Shown: positions 24,320 to 35,210 of the stretch, in pieces | Layout of the letters: each line of letters begins with the position of its first letter | Position numbering within the stretch: the first letter of the stretch is position 1 | From: Fulvia fulva | Lineage: Eukaryota > Ascomycota > Dothideomycetes > Mycosphaerellales > Mycosphaerellaceae | Assembly (NCBI RefSeq): GCF_020509005.1 | Contig: NC_063017.1 | Span: 3,224,001-3,288,000, forward strand | Length of the DNA: 64,000 bases | Reading direction: 5' to 3' | Program-made: the position numbers and the translations under genes | The notes under the pieces: generated by a model | The model's database searches: none | The model's input: only the letters and a program-made list of their open reading frames with translations | What the model was told of the DNA's origin: nothing

Positions 24320-26347
24320 AAGGCCCTAGGCCCGGACAAGATCCCTAACTGCTACCTGAAGGCATGTAGAGACCTTATCACCCTAGTACTGGCACCAATC
24401 TTCACCTAATGTATAGCACAAGGCTATTGCCTAGGGATCTTCAAACAATCCCTTATATATATCCTAAGGAAACCCTAGAAAGAGGACTACACTAAACTAA
24501 AGTCATATAGGCCAATTGTATTGCTGAACACAATAAGAAAGCTCCTTGAAAAGATCATTGCTCAGAGGCTTACAGAGATTGTGGAGGAACATAACCTCCT
24601 CCTAGCAACATAGATGGGGGGCAGGAGAAAGAGATCCACCCTTACAGTAGTGGAGCTAATTACAGAACAGATCAGACACATCTGGCACTATAGCAACAAT
24701 AGAGTAGCATCACTGCTCTCACTTGACATATCAGGAGCCTTCGACAACGTCTCCTACACTAGGCTCATCCACATCCTAAAACAGAAGGCTATCCTAACAT
24801 GGATCGTCACATTTGTGTAATCATTCCTCCAAAACAGAACAACCCAAATCCTCCTTAGAACCTACAAGGCCCCACAGACACCAATAGCACGCACAGGGGT
24901 CCCATAAGGATCCACACTCTCGCCAATCCTCTTCCTCCTCTTTGTGGGAGACCTAATGCCACTCCTGGAGACAACAAACACTACAGCATCAGGATTTGTA
25001 GATGACACAAACATCCTAGCATGGTCAGACTCCACAGAACACAACTGCAACCTCCTCGAGGAAAGACATAAACAGTGCGAGAAATGGGCAAGGGAACACG
25101 GGGCAAAATTTGCACCAGACAAGTACCAGCTTATCCACTTCAGCAGGGCAAAGACAAAACACAATTTGTAGGCAACAGTACAGATCTAGGGCTTTGAAAC
25201 TCACCCTACACAGGAACTCAGGGTCCTAGGGATATGGCTGGACCCAAAGCTTAGCTGGGGTCCACAGGTGAAGAAGGCTCAGGCAAGAGCAGACACAAAA
25301 AGACAGTCTATAGAAAGGCTTACAGCCTCCACATAGGACGCAACCTTCTCTAAGGCAAGGATCATGTACAAGGCTATTGTCAAACCTGCAATGATGTATA
25401 GAGCAGCAGTCTGGGCAGCAGCAAAGCACACCCTAAAGAGGATTGAGGAACCCCTTAACAGAGCCCAAGCAGCCTGCCTGAAGAGAGTACTTGGGGCCTA
25501 CAAGTCAACTCCCTACAAGACATTGGAAATGGAGTCAGGAACTGCTCCTATCAAAGAATACCTCCAAGGCCTAAGGAGCCAATATGCAGGCAGGACATCT
25601 GCATACCAAGTACAGGGAGCTATCCAAGCAGCCACACTGAAGATCAGAACCTAATGTACAAGGAAGAGGAGACCCAACAGGCCACATATGATCCCACAAA
25701 AGGAAAGAGACCTTGCAACATTTCAAGAGATCACGGCAGCCCTTCAACAAGGGGAGGCCCACAGAGGCCAAGCCAGCTCAAGAGACAAAGACAAGAAGAA
25801 ACAAAGCCAAGCTGAGCAAATTGCAGGATACCTCTGGGAAAAAAACTGGAGCCAACAGCACGTAAGACTAGGGGCCCCACTAGCAGCAAGAACATTTGGA
25901 AGGTACAACTACCACATCTACAAGGACCTGAAGAGGGCAGAAGCAAGTATAGCCATCCAGATCCGTTCTGAGCACATTGGGCTTAGGGCATACTTGCATC
26001 AAAGAAGAGTCCCAGGACATGAATCCAAGAGCTGCCCATGTGGCTACCTGTCCCAGAACCCGGAGCACATGGTCCTAGTCTGCAAGGAGTGGGTCAGAGG
26101 GAGGAGTCTATGGAGAGCAAAGGCAAGAGATAGGCAGTACCAAGCCATTATCAAGAACAAACGAGACATACAAAGGGTAACAAGGTGGATCCTGTCGGAG
26201 AACTACCTTGAACAGTTCTCTCTTGCAGTGGAAACAGAGAGATGGATTGAGAAGAGGGAGGAAGAGAGAAAGGAGGAGGAGATAAGGAGGAGGATAGAGG
26301 AACAGGGAATGAAGAGGAGGACAGAACTAGGGCCGCGGGCAAGGTAG
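24320..26347 (+). pseudogene. LINE-b ORF2 remnant, RT through C-terminal domain
   Basis: A single reading direction is broken by about ten TAG or TAA codons into open pieces at 24614-24820, 24944-25171, 25364-25654 and 25688-26347. It starts with a KALGPDKIPN-type block at the truncation point. The GGRRKRSTLT and LLSLDISGAFDNV blocks come next, then FVDDTNILAW near 24988-25020 (catalytic Asp pair). The C-terminal 219-residue piece has a C-x-C-x(8)-H-x4-C-type zinc region (CPCGY, NPEHMVLVC at about 26035-26085) and a long Lys/Glu/Arg-rich helix. It matches the 474-residue RT piece and the 158-residue C-terminal piece at 48508-50433. Loss of reading is through RIP-type changes. Confidence 0.92.
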
Positions 26348-26544
26348 TCACAGGGTAACAACCATGACACTAGCGCACCCTAAAGGGAGGAAAACGGGAA
26401 GAACAAGAGAAGGACAAATCCAAGGAGAGGGAGAGGAGGTTTTCACCCGTTACTCGGGTTTCCTACCTACATAAATATACTCTATAGCGAGAGACCTACA
26501 TAGGCCAAGAGGCACCAAAACAGGCAAATGAATAATCTATCTAT
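26348..26544 (+). repeat. LINE-b 3' UTR and (ATCT)n tail
   Basis: About 180 bp of 3' UTR with a purine-rich section (26385-26440) ends in ATCTATCTATCT at 26533-26546. The same ends occur, inverted, at 48302-48318 and in the LINE-a and LINE-c copies. Confidence 0.88.
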
Positions 26545-26559
26545 CTATATAATTCTTCT
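26545..26559. repeat. Right target-site duplication of LINE-b (15 bp)
   Basis: Second copy of CTATATAATTCTTCT, directly after the ATCT tail; part of the tail may overlap the first bases. Confidence 0.93.
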
Positions 26560-28250
26560 TAAAATTACCTTCTCTAGTATCTTTCCAATTATATTTAGGA
26601 GTACGATCGGCCTATAGGACTTTAGCTTTATATAGTCTTCCTTCTATAGCTTCTTTAGGACGACTATAAGGGACCGCCTAAATAGCCGTAGGTAGTACCC
26701 CTTACGTAGGCAAGCCGTAAATAGTTCGGCGAGGTGTAGGGCGACCTCTTCTTTATATTCTTTAAGGAGGAGGTTTAGGATACCGTCGGGTCCCGGGGCC
26801 TTACGGCCCTTTAGCTTTCCTATAATCTCCTTTATCTCCTCCTCGCCTACTATCTAGTATATATCGAGTAGCTCCGGGTAGATCGTTCCCTCTATATCCG
26901 TCAGGTCGGCTATTAACTATATCGTAAAGAAGTAGTCGGCGAACGCCTTCGCCTTCCCTTCCGGCGTTAACATTATACCTATCGTATCCTAAATTAGGGG
27001 GAAGTACGGTGTCCTGTCCCCGTCTCCGGCCCTTACCTACTTTACGAGCCGCTATATCTCCTCCGGGTTCTCTATTACGAGACCTACTATTACCCTCTAG
27101 TCTTATCGCTTATCTCTTTATATTTAGGCCTTCTTTACCTAACTTACTTCCTAGTACTCGTCCTACGCTTCTTAGCTTCACTCCTTTGTCTATTTTCGCC
27201 TTACCCTCCTTTCGTCCTTAACTTTAGCTAAGTACTCTAGGGTCTAGAAGGGCTTCTAGTGCTTTAAGGGCCTTAGTTCTAGTATATATTCCTCGGCCAC
27301 CTACTATATCGTCGTTATTATCTGTTCTACCGTACTATTAAGCTCGGCTTCCGTCTCCCCGAGGCTAGTGTCGTTTAGGTACTATTTAAGTAGATTCCGG
27401 ATCTCCTCCTAGAGAGCTTTTTTCTAGTTAAGGCGCTTTTTACCCCGAAGCTCCTCTTCTATCCCCGTCGCTATCGTTATCTAGATAGGGATGTAGTCTA
27501 ACCCTACCTCTAGGGTAAGGTTCGGTCTATACTCTACTAGCCTTATTACTACGTCCCTCGATAGGAAGTATAGGTCGATAGTACTCGCGCTTATTCTTAC
27601 CTTCTACGTCTCTATACCCCTTAGGGTTACGAGCTCTATATCCCTACTTTCCGTAATCTCTAGGAGCTTACTACCTAGATATACGTAAGCGGGGGTGAAT
27701 TCTAGACCCTACGTTAGGTAGTAGAGGTTAAAGTTACCTAGGAGGATATAGTTTATGTCCCCTTAGTCGAGTACCTAGTTAAGTCGTACTAGCGTACCGA
27801 GGTCTCTACTCGTTCTTCCCTAAGGAGGAGGGTTATAGACCTTATATATCTAGATAGGTCCTTAACTCGTAGTGATTTAGATAGTCGTAATGTCTACTTA
27901 ACTCCCTTCCGGGTACGAGATTACCTTCTAGGTATCCGTACGTAATACCTTACTAACGTATATATATATCCTTAGGGTATAGCCTATGCCTCCCTCGCTA
28001 GCTATATAGTACCGTAGGTCGGTATAGGTAGTAGGTCTTCGAGTATATAGGTTTATCTATAGCTCTTATATCGCTACAATATAATACCTTTAGTCGTCGA
28101 GTTCCTAGAGGAAGTAGAGCTAAACCTTATCCTTACTTTTATTAACGTTATACTATATAATAGTGAGGTTAGCTTATATTAGTATTACGGACTAGCTAGG
28201 ATAAAGTCTATTAGGGTGCTCGTTAGCTATATAGCTCCTTCGTTTATCGC
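26560..28250 (-). pseudogene. LINE-c ORF2, endonuclease to early RT
   Basis: On the minus strand an APE-type endonuclease spans about 28200-27380, then an Arg-rich linker (about 27330-27110). The start of RT includes a GPDGILN-type block near 26790. The endonuclease would nick target DNA to prime reverse transcription. RIP stops occur throughout. The rest of RT continues beyond the LINE-b insertion at 24319-23965. Confidence 0.82.
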
Positions 28251-28499
28251 GCTATCCTATTAGGTTAGTTAGCGTTCGGTTATTAGAGGGTACCCGAAGA
28301 TTCGTATCTATCTAGCTTTATTCGCCGCCCTCTATAGCCCCCTTAGGCGTCCCGGCGGCGGGTAAGTGCTCTACTATATATTTTGTATCGCTTCGTCTAT
28401 CCTTTTCCTCTTTACGGCCTCGAATCCTCTATACTAAGAATTACCGAGCGTTAGTATAGGGTACCTCGCCGGGGTTATTATCCTAGCCTAGCGGGCCTT

Positions 28500-28884
28500 T
28501 GCTTACGCTACTATCCTTATAGGGCATTAGTATAAGCATACCGGGTGTTTACGGCCGTAGTACGCGTACCTCGATTCCTCTAGTAGGCATTATTTCCCCT
28601 AATACGGTCCTACGTAGTATAGGTACTTAGGGGTCTTTTCGGTACACTTTAGCGCGATATAGCCGTATTGTTAGTAGTTAAAGCATTAGAGTACTCTATA
28701 GCTACTCTTATATATCTCCGAGTCGAGGCGTTCGTATTACTAGAATAGTCCCCCTTCTAGGATCTAGTTCGCTTATTCCGCGGTAGCTATCTAGATAATT
28801 AGAGAGGAGTACGTCTTAGTAGCTTCGACGTTCTTATTTAGCTACGCTACTTTAGTAAAGCGTACTCCCGGTAAGGTGTTCTAG
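28500..28884 (-). pseudogene. LINE-c ORF1 fragment with degraded CCHC zinc knuckles
   Basis: The minus strand around 28705-28540 shows a series of C-x2-C-x4-H-x4-C-like units in which several Cys and His positions are changed to Tyr, the result of G-to-A change. ORF1 proteins of this LINE class bind element RNA. The N-terminal part is missing, cut by Gypsy-4 at 28885. Confidence 0.68.
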
Positions 28885-29068
28885 TATTACGGGCTACCCG
28901 CGACCCTTTACTACCGAAGCGTCGGCCCGGCTATTCCGCGGACCTTCCGTATCGGGTTAGCGCGGCTTAGTATAACTATATAACTTCGCCGCGCCTCGCG
29001 CTCCTCTTTCGTAGCTTTATAGAACAATAACTATCTCTCTCGGACCCTATAGTACGCGCGCCCTTATA
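28885..29068 (+). repeat. Gypsy-4 5' LTR (184 bp)
   Basis: Starts TATTACGG and ends CCCTTATA. The inverted LTR at 36587-36770 has the same length and order. It contains a GCGCCTCGCGCTCCTCTTTCG block resembling Gypsy-3. Confidence 0.88.
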
Positions 29069-30176
29069 GTTTGTTCTACTACCCTACCTAGATTACGGAT
29101 TTAGGTAAGGGACGCGTAATAATAGGAATAGACTTATAGAACTAAAGAATACGCGACTACGAGCGTGTAGTAGAACACGGTAAGGCGCCGAGTACGTAGA
29201 TACCTAGAGAAGTTAACGCCGCGAAGACCTTAGCGATAGCGATAGGTCGCGTTAATACCTATACTATAACGAGTTAGTAGGACTTATAGACCTAGAACGG
29301 TATACTACTACCGGTAAAGCCCTTAGATAAGCGTATATCTCTTTTCCTAGATCTCTTATCTTTTCTATAGTCCTAGACTTAAGATAACGACCGGCGTATT
29401 ACGATTAATACCGGCGTTACTCTTTAGTAGGAGTTAGATATAGTATAGGAGAAGGTACTCGATAGGGAATAGAGAGGCGCTATTAACTTTATAGAACTCT
29501 ACGAGCTAAAGTAGTACTAGGAGAAGGGTAGCGACGATATACTACCTATTTACTACTCCCTCGACGAAGCCGAACATATCGCCGCTAGCAATTTCTAGAA
29601 CGTCGACGTAAACGACCTCGCCGAGTTAGTCCGAGACTATCCTAAGACTTTATACGACTTTATCCTACGAGGATTTAATACCGCTTAGACCGCTACTAAG
29701 TAAGTCGACGTCTTATAACGTATAAACGCCCTCTAGAACGACTAGTACCGTAACCTCTACGCCGAATACGACCGTATCTATTAGATACTTAGAACTAAGA
29801 AGTCCGCCTTATAGAAGATAGTATAGGATCTTAAGAACATACTAGACCTAGCTAAGATAAAGGAGGTCTAGGACAAGTATAAGTAAGCTAATAATCTATA
29901 TAAGTAATTTTATAATCTTAGCGAAAAGGAGAAGAAGAAGGTATAAGAGGCTAAGAAGAAGGCATAAGATACTAAGAGTATAAACTAGGCGTTATAGAAG
30001 GAGATCGATAACTTAAAGACTCGACTCTAAGCTATAGAGGATAATACTACTAACGGTAATAGGCGTCGAGGCCGTAGTCCGTTACGCTCGCGCTCTTACC
30101 CGTAAGAGACCTCCCTCGAGAAGCTTTAGCGTATATATCGTAAAGCCGCTACCGGGGGCGGTAGGGGTAGTAGTAG

Positions 30177-30190
30177 AGATAACGATAATA
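30177..30190. repeat. Left target-site duplication of LINE-a copy A (14 bp)
   Basis: AGATAACGATAATA, identical to 35197-35210. The Gypsy-4 gag frame resumes after the second copy. Confidence 0.94.
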
Positions 30191-30319
30191 GATAGATAGA
30201 TTTGTCATTCCCCTATTCTAGGACCCTATCCGGCCTATATAGGTATATATCTATTATTATATATAAAGGGAAACCCGGATAGGTGAAAACCCTTCCCGCC
30301 CCCGACTACTCCTTGTCTA

Positions 30320-33300
30320 GATTAGCTTTCCCTCTAAACGTACGTAGTCTATGTCACTACCCCGTTAGCCCCCGCTCCTAGCCGGTCTCGTCGCGCTACG
30401 TCGTGTCCTCTCTTCCTATACTGCTCCTACTAGGCGGTACTGTTCTAGCTAGCCCTTCTCTAGTATCTAGTTCGTAATACGCCGTAGGTCTTCAGCGTTA
30501 TTAAGAAGTGCCCTAATCGTCCGGTTCCTCGCCTTTACTATCTACTCCCCCCTTCCTAGCGACCACCTCGGACAGACGAGGAGTACGTGCCGTACGTTCT
30601 AGGAGCGATAGCCGTAGGGGCAGCTAGTATTCGTGTATCCTAGGACCTTCCTCTATAATAGGTACCCCTAGAGGCCGATATATTCGCTTCGTAGTTAGGT
30701 TACTATACTACTCTATGCCCTCGTAAGGCGGTAGTAGATAAGCTTCGGGGGGTGCTTGACCGCGGATTTTGTAGCTAACTATTCCTTAGGTTGTCCCGCT
30801 AGCTAAGGGCGTCTACTATACCCTACAACCTAGTTGTTCCACCTCTCTTTCTATAGTTGCTCTACAAACGATTTCTTACCTTCCTATTATATTGCTAGCT
30901 GTTCGTCCCTTACCCGGTAGTTCGGCTCGTTTCCGGGTCGAATGCCCTTATACGCTAGTACTAATTCGCGGGCCCTTACGACTACACTAGCAATGACCTT
31001 CTATACTAGGTACTATACCGACTTGCCTAAGTAGGAGGTCCGTAGTCCCTAGATATATAGGTCGATCGGCGGTATAGCGGTCTCGTGCTTAAGCATCCTC
31101 GTTAGTGTCGACTTATATACCCCGGTGACCTTCCTTAGGCATTAGTTTTAGATCTTCGCTAGCGGCGCGACGAGTCCCTTCGATAGGTAGGCCCTCTCGC
31201 CTAAGGACTACACTTGGCTACTATAGGTAAGGACTGGCCGTACAATAGTCGTATATAGAAGTCGTGACTACCGGAAGTCCGCCCCCTATATAGACGTAGT
31301 GAGCCTCTAGTATGATACTATATTCTGTTTAGCTTTCCGTAATATTGCCTATACGTACTTCCTCTACCGTAGCGCCGGGTCTACCTATAGTCCGAGGATC
31401 CTAAGCTGATTTGCCGGGTTAGTCGTGTGCCCCTATATCTAGATAGAAGCTTATATATTATAGAACCGTAGCCGGCGCGTAAAGTGTATTAGATTGTACT
31501 TTTCTAGGGCAAACCGAGCCCCGTGCCTCCTAGCCTAGTCCTCGTAGATCTTGTGCTTCTCTTCTAGTAGCCTATAGTTCTCCTTAGTCGAGGAAGACTA
31601 CGCTAGGATGTTTATGTCGTCTACGAAGCCGCTCGTAGCGGTGTTCTAGGATTCTAGGGCTGGGAGTAGCGTCGCTATAAAGAAGAGGAATAGAATAGGT
31701 GCTAGCGTTAAGCCTTACGGGATTCTAGTATAGACTACTTAAAATAGGCTTCTGTACTAGCCGACTAGGATCGACGTACTACGGTTTTAGAGGTAGGACC
31801 GTACGAAGTTGACAAGCTACTTAGGGAGTCCTTTCGACCTTAGGATGTAGAGAAGCCGCGGGTATAACACGTAGTCGAAGGCTCCCGATATGTCTAGGCT
31901 AAGTAAGGAAGCCACCTTGTCCCTATTCTTATACTAGATAGCCTTTACCTAAGAGGTGATAAGTTCTATCGCGGATAGCGTCGATCGCTATAGGCGCGCA
32001 CCTATCTAGGTGTCCGGGAGTAGGGAGTGTTCCTCTACCGCCTCGGAGAGTCTCGTTATAACCAGCTTCTTAAGCGCCTTCCTAAGAGTGTTAAGGAGCG
32101 CAATTAGGCGGTACGACTTTACCTACGTATAGTCTTCCTTCTACGGCTTACGTAGGACCACTGTCGTCGATTGTTTAAAAGCTATCGGGTGGTATCCGGT
32201 CTGTAGGCAGGCGTTAAAGATCGCTATAACTGCTAGGGCTAGTTGATCTCTACACTTCTTTAGTAGCTCGTTTAGGATCCTATCCGGCCCCGGGGCTTTC
32301 TTCGCCGGCAACTTCCTTAGTATAGCGGTAACTTCTCCCTTAGACACCTCCTATTAGACCGCGATACTAGGGGCTAGGGGAGTAGAGCTATTTATGTCGC
32401 TTAGATCAGCCTCGACTAGGGGTAGGAAGAACTTGCTAGCTAGTAGACGCGCCTTAGCCTCGGGGTCGCTAACCGGGCCACTAGGCGATTATAGCGCTAG
32501 GATAGAGAAGGAGGGGCCCTATATAGGGTCCTATCGGGCCCATTTCGCTAGCTTCTACATCCTCTCTAGCTTGCCGGCGATTTCTTCTACTATAGCCCTC
32601 TAGCCGACTACTTTCTCCCTCCGTATTATAGCTTTCTTCTATTAGTATGCCTCCCTATATACGTTCTAGGCCTCCTCGCTATAGCTGCTCGTCTATACCC
32701 GGCGGGCTCTCCTTGCTTCTCTTACTACCGTAGTGTACTCCGGCGTCTAGTATAGTTTAGACTATGTCGTTAGTTAGGCAAGCGGAACGTGAAGTGAGGT
32801 CGCTTTTCTTATTTCGTCTATTAACCCCTAGACTACTTCGTCTATCTCGTCTTTACTGTTGTATTGCTACTACGCGATCTGGACTAGCCTCTTAGAGTTA
32901 TCGAGGTACGCCTAGATATTGGCCTAGTAGGCCTTTCCCTAGTTTAGCTTAGGGGTTCTCGCTAGTGTACGTTATATCTATGTCGTAATAGAGGTCCTGA
33001 CTAGTATATAGTCTAACGACGCCTCGAGTTTATATTCGATCCTATAGTAGGTTACCGTGTAGTAGTGGCTATCTAAGATCTAGGGGAGGTCGATCGTGCC
33101 TTAGAGTCCCCCTCTCTTCTAGGTACCTAGGTCCTTCGGGGTATTAAGGGCAATTGCGTTGCTCGCTATTAAGTCGAGTACTTCGTCGGCTATAGGGTAC
33201 GGCTATATAAGGCTTTCCTAGGAAGGGTAGTATATATTGAAGTCTCCTACTACGATGTGGCACCCCTGTCTCTTAAGCGCACTGTCTAGGTGTCTATAGA

Positions 33301-33682
33301 CCCCTAGGTCGCGGCTAGACCTCGAGGCTAGCGGTTGTATATATAGGTTGTGTATCTAGGTGCTACCTACGTAGAGGGAGGTAATATCGCCCCCGCCTTC
33401 TTCGTCTACGTAGTACACTACCTCCTAGTCGGATTCTAGTATGTCCTTACTGACATAGAAGCACGTACGGGGTCCGCCGTCGCCTCGTAGGCATGTCGTA
33501 TAGCCTAGTGACTTATAGGTCGTTAGTCTCTTATAGTGCGGGTTAATCTATAGCTCCTAGATTGTAAGGACGTAGTAGACGCGCGGGTCCGCCTCGTGTA
33601 GGAAATGGTTCTAGACTATATCCTTACTATAGTTAACGTTATACTAGATGATACTAAGCGTGTCGAGGCTAGTTATCGGCAT
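30320..33682 (-). pseudogene. LINE-a copy A ORF2: endonuclease, RT, C-terminal zinc region
   Basis: ATG at 33682 opens the APE-type endonuclease (about 33650-32900), with a VVGDFN block near 33250. An Arg-rich linker follows (about 32720-32560), then RT from about 32340. The KKAPGPDRILNELL block is inside an open stretch at 32141-32347. LLSLDISGAFD lies near 31890 and FVDD near 31610. The C-terminal zinc region is near 30600. Stops are rare for this window but present. A second copy of the RT opening is at 46817-47023. Endonuclease plus RT carry out target-primed reverse transcription. Confidence 0.9.
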
Positions 33683-34990
33683 CGATAATCATTTCCTCTA
33701 TATCGTCCTATGTCCTACTGCCCTATACGTCCTAGTCTACGCCTATCGGCTATATACTAAAGGGGAGCCGGGCCTAGTTAGATTCCCTCGCCGTAGCTAG
33801 TAGAGCACGTGGCCTCCCGTACGCCCTAGGCTACGCATCCTTTATATCGTTCTCGGCCCTAGGGCGCTTATACCCGACCGCCGCTAGTTAGTTCCGGTAT
33901 AGGCTAGCCTTACGGTCGCCGTAGAATCTTAGGGCGACGGTTCTGTTTGTGATTGCCTTGTTTTTTGCTAGTTTCCGCTATAGGCATTCCGCACTATACG
34001 ATAGGTAGTACCCCGGACAGTTCGCGTACCGTCTCGTAGTCGATGTATAGTCCCTAGATATATAGTCTCCTATACAGTTCGAGCAGGCCTACTTGTTTGT
34101 GTACGTATAGGTTTGGTGTCTATACTATTAGCATTTGAAGCATTAGAGGACACGAAAGGATAAGGAGTGCTTTTCTACTGTCTTAAGGCTATATTGCTAG
34201 ACTAGGCCTTGTTCTATCGCTAGATCCGCCGCTTTCGCGTCTTATAGCTATACTATTAGCGCCGAGGCCTTCTTGCCTTCTAGCCATTTCCTATAGAGCC
34301 AAGTCGCCTTCTGGATTAGAGAGTTAAGAGTGACCGGGTTGTCCTCTTAGAGAGCGCGTAGGTGACCCTAGTTAGTTAGGTCAAACTCCTTAGGTATGTC
34401 GTGGACTAGGATCGTGAATTGTTTCGTTAAGACCTTCGCTAATGCCGCAACCTTAGATGCCTACTATAGCTATGCCTCTAGGTGCCTCCTAGCAGTAGTA
34501 GAGCTAGTATAGATCTATAGAGTGCCGTTAGACTGTTAGTTCACTACGACCACCCCTAGTTAGTTAATTCGTTAGGCGAGCTCCTTGTTCGATAGCTTCG
34601 TAACTTCGGCCTAGTCTTCCTTTACTACAATGCGGATCGTAACTGTATCGTGCGTTAGGCGGGGGCCTAGTATCGATACCGCGACCGATACCTAGCTATA
34701 GGGGTGTTGATTCCGGGTGGCCTTACTAATCGCCTAGGACGTCGTCCTTATTTCTTGTTGCCCTCGGTAATACGACAGTACAAGCGCCGTGCGTAGCTAA
34801 GTGATCATTACCTATAGAGACCGGTAAGGGAGCTAATCGTTAGTTTCTATACTTTTTGCGTCCTCTATAAGTTGCTACTAGTTGTCTTAGGGGGGCTTCG
34901 CCTATAGGGCCGTAGGCGCCGTTAGTACCGTAGCCTAGGCTACTATTGCCTAGGAGTTGCCTAATGTAGCTAGGCACCTCCGCGGCGTTT
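33669..34990 (-). pseudogene. LINE-a copy A ORF1 (RNA-binding, CCHC knuckles)
   Basis: On the minus strand a basic, Gln/Ala-rich protein leads into a zinc-knuckle cluster at about 34150-33990. Cys and His positions there are partly changed to Tyr. The likely end is a TAG at 33669-33671, overlapping the ORF2 ATG at 33682 by 14 bases. The start codon could not be fixed. Role by family: coats the element RNA. Stops are mainly TAG. Confidence 0.72.
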
Positions 34991-35196
34991 AGAGCTAAAG
35001 AAACAGGGTGAAGAGAGCTTCAAGCTATCTAGATTAAATAGGGTAGAACTCCCTTAGTCCTAGGGGCAGTGGCCTGCTTTTTATATCGTTAGAATGGCCT
35101 TAATAAGAGCTTTCGAATATGTCGTGTTTTGGCCGCGTTATATACCTTTATAGTAAGTCGATTCGTGATTATCGCGTCGCGTTTCGTCACTATCTT
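34991..35196 (-). other. LINE-a copy A 5' leader
   Basis: About 200 bp between the target duplication and ORF1 similarity. No protein motif seen. Copy B lacks this segment and has the 1078-bp unit instead, so the two copies have different 5' heads. Confidence 0.6.
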
Positions 35197-35210
35197 AGAT
35201 AACGATAATA
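35197..35210. repeat. Right target-site duplication of LINE-a copy A (14 bp)
   Basis: Second AGATAACGATAATA, at the 5' end of the minus-strand LINE. Confidence 0.94.

Larger units (their letters stand above)
24320..26544 (+). mobile_element. LINE-b, 5'-truncated copy nested in LINE-c
   Basis: A 2225-bp insert bounded by CTATATAATTCTTCT on the left (24305-24319) and right (26545-26559), a 15-bp target duplication. The 5' end lies in the RT; the 3' end carries ATCT repeats instead of poly-A. CpA and TpG are far more frequent than in the surrounding LINE-c. It is therefore younger and only lightly mutated. Confidence 0.95.
23965..28884 (-). mobile_element. LINE-c minus-strand copy, interrupted by LINE-b
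   Basis: A Tad/MGL-type LINE read from 28884 leftwards: ORF1 zinc-knuckle region, endonuclease, linker, then RT. It is split at 24319/26560 by a plus-strand LINE-b insertion flanked by a 15-bp duplication. Its 3' portion is missing because the copia LTR abuts RT near 23965. The Gypsy-4 5' LTR abuts its ORF1 side at 28885. Confidence 0.87.
30191..35196 (-). mobile_element. LINE-a copy A, apparently full-length (5006 bp)
   Basis: A minus-strand Tad/MGL-type LINE, bounded by 14-bp duplications AGATAACGATAATA. It has a 5' leader, ORF1 with zinc knuckles, and ORF2 with endonuclease, RT and C-terminal domain. The 3' end has the tetranucleotide tail, seen on the plus strand as GATAGATAGAT at 30191-30201. 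It lacks the 1078-bp unit that heads copy B. RIP is strong but slightly less than in the gypsy elements. Confidence 0.94.

Noticed and set aside
24862..26351. Several 60-100 codon minus-strand frames
   Set aside because: Antisense to LINE-b ORF2 pieces, no motifs.
26900..27221. Ser/Pro/Leu-rich frame on the plus strand
   Set aside because: Antisense to LINE-c ORF2 and not conserved in the other LINE-c copy.
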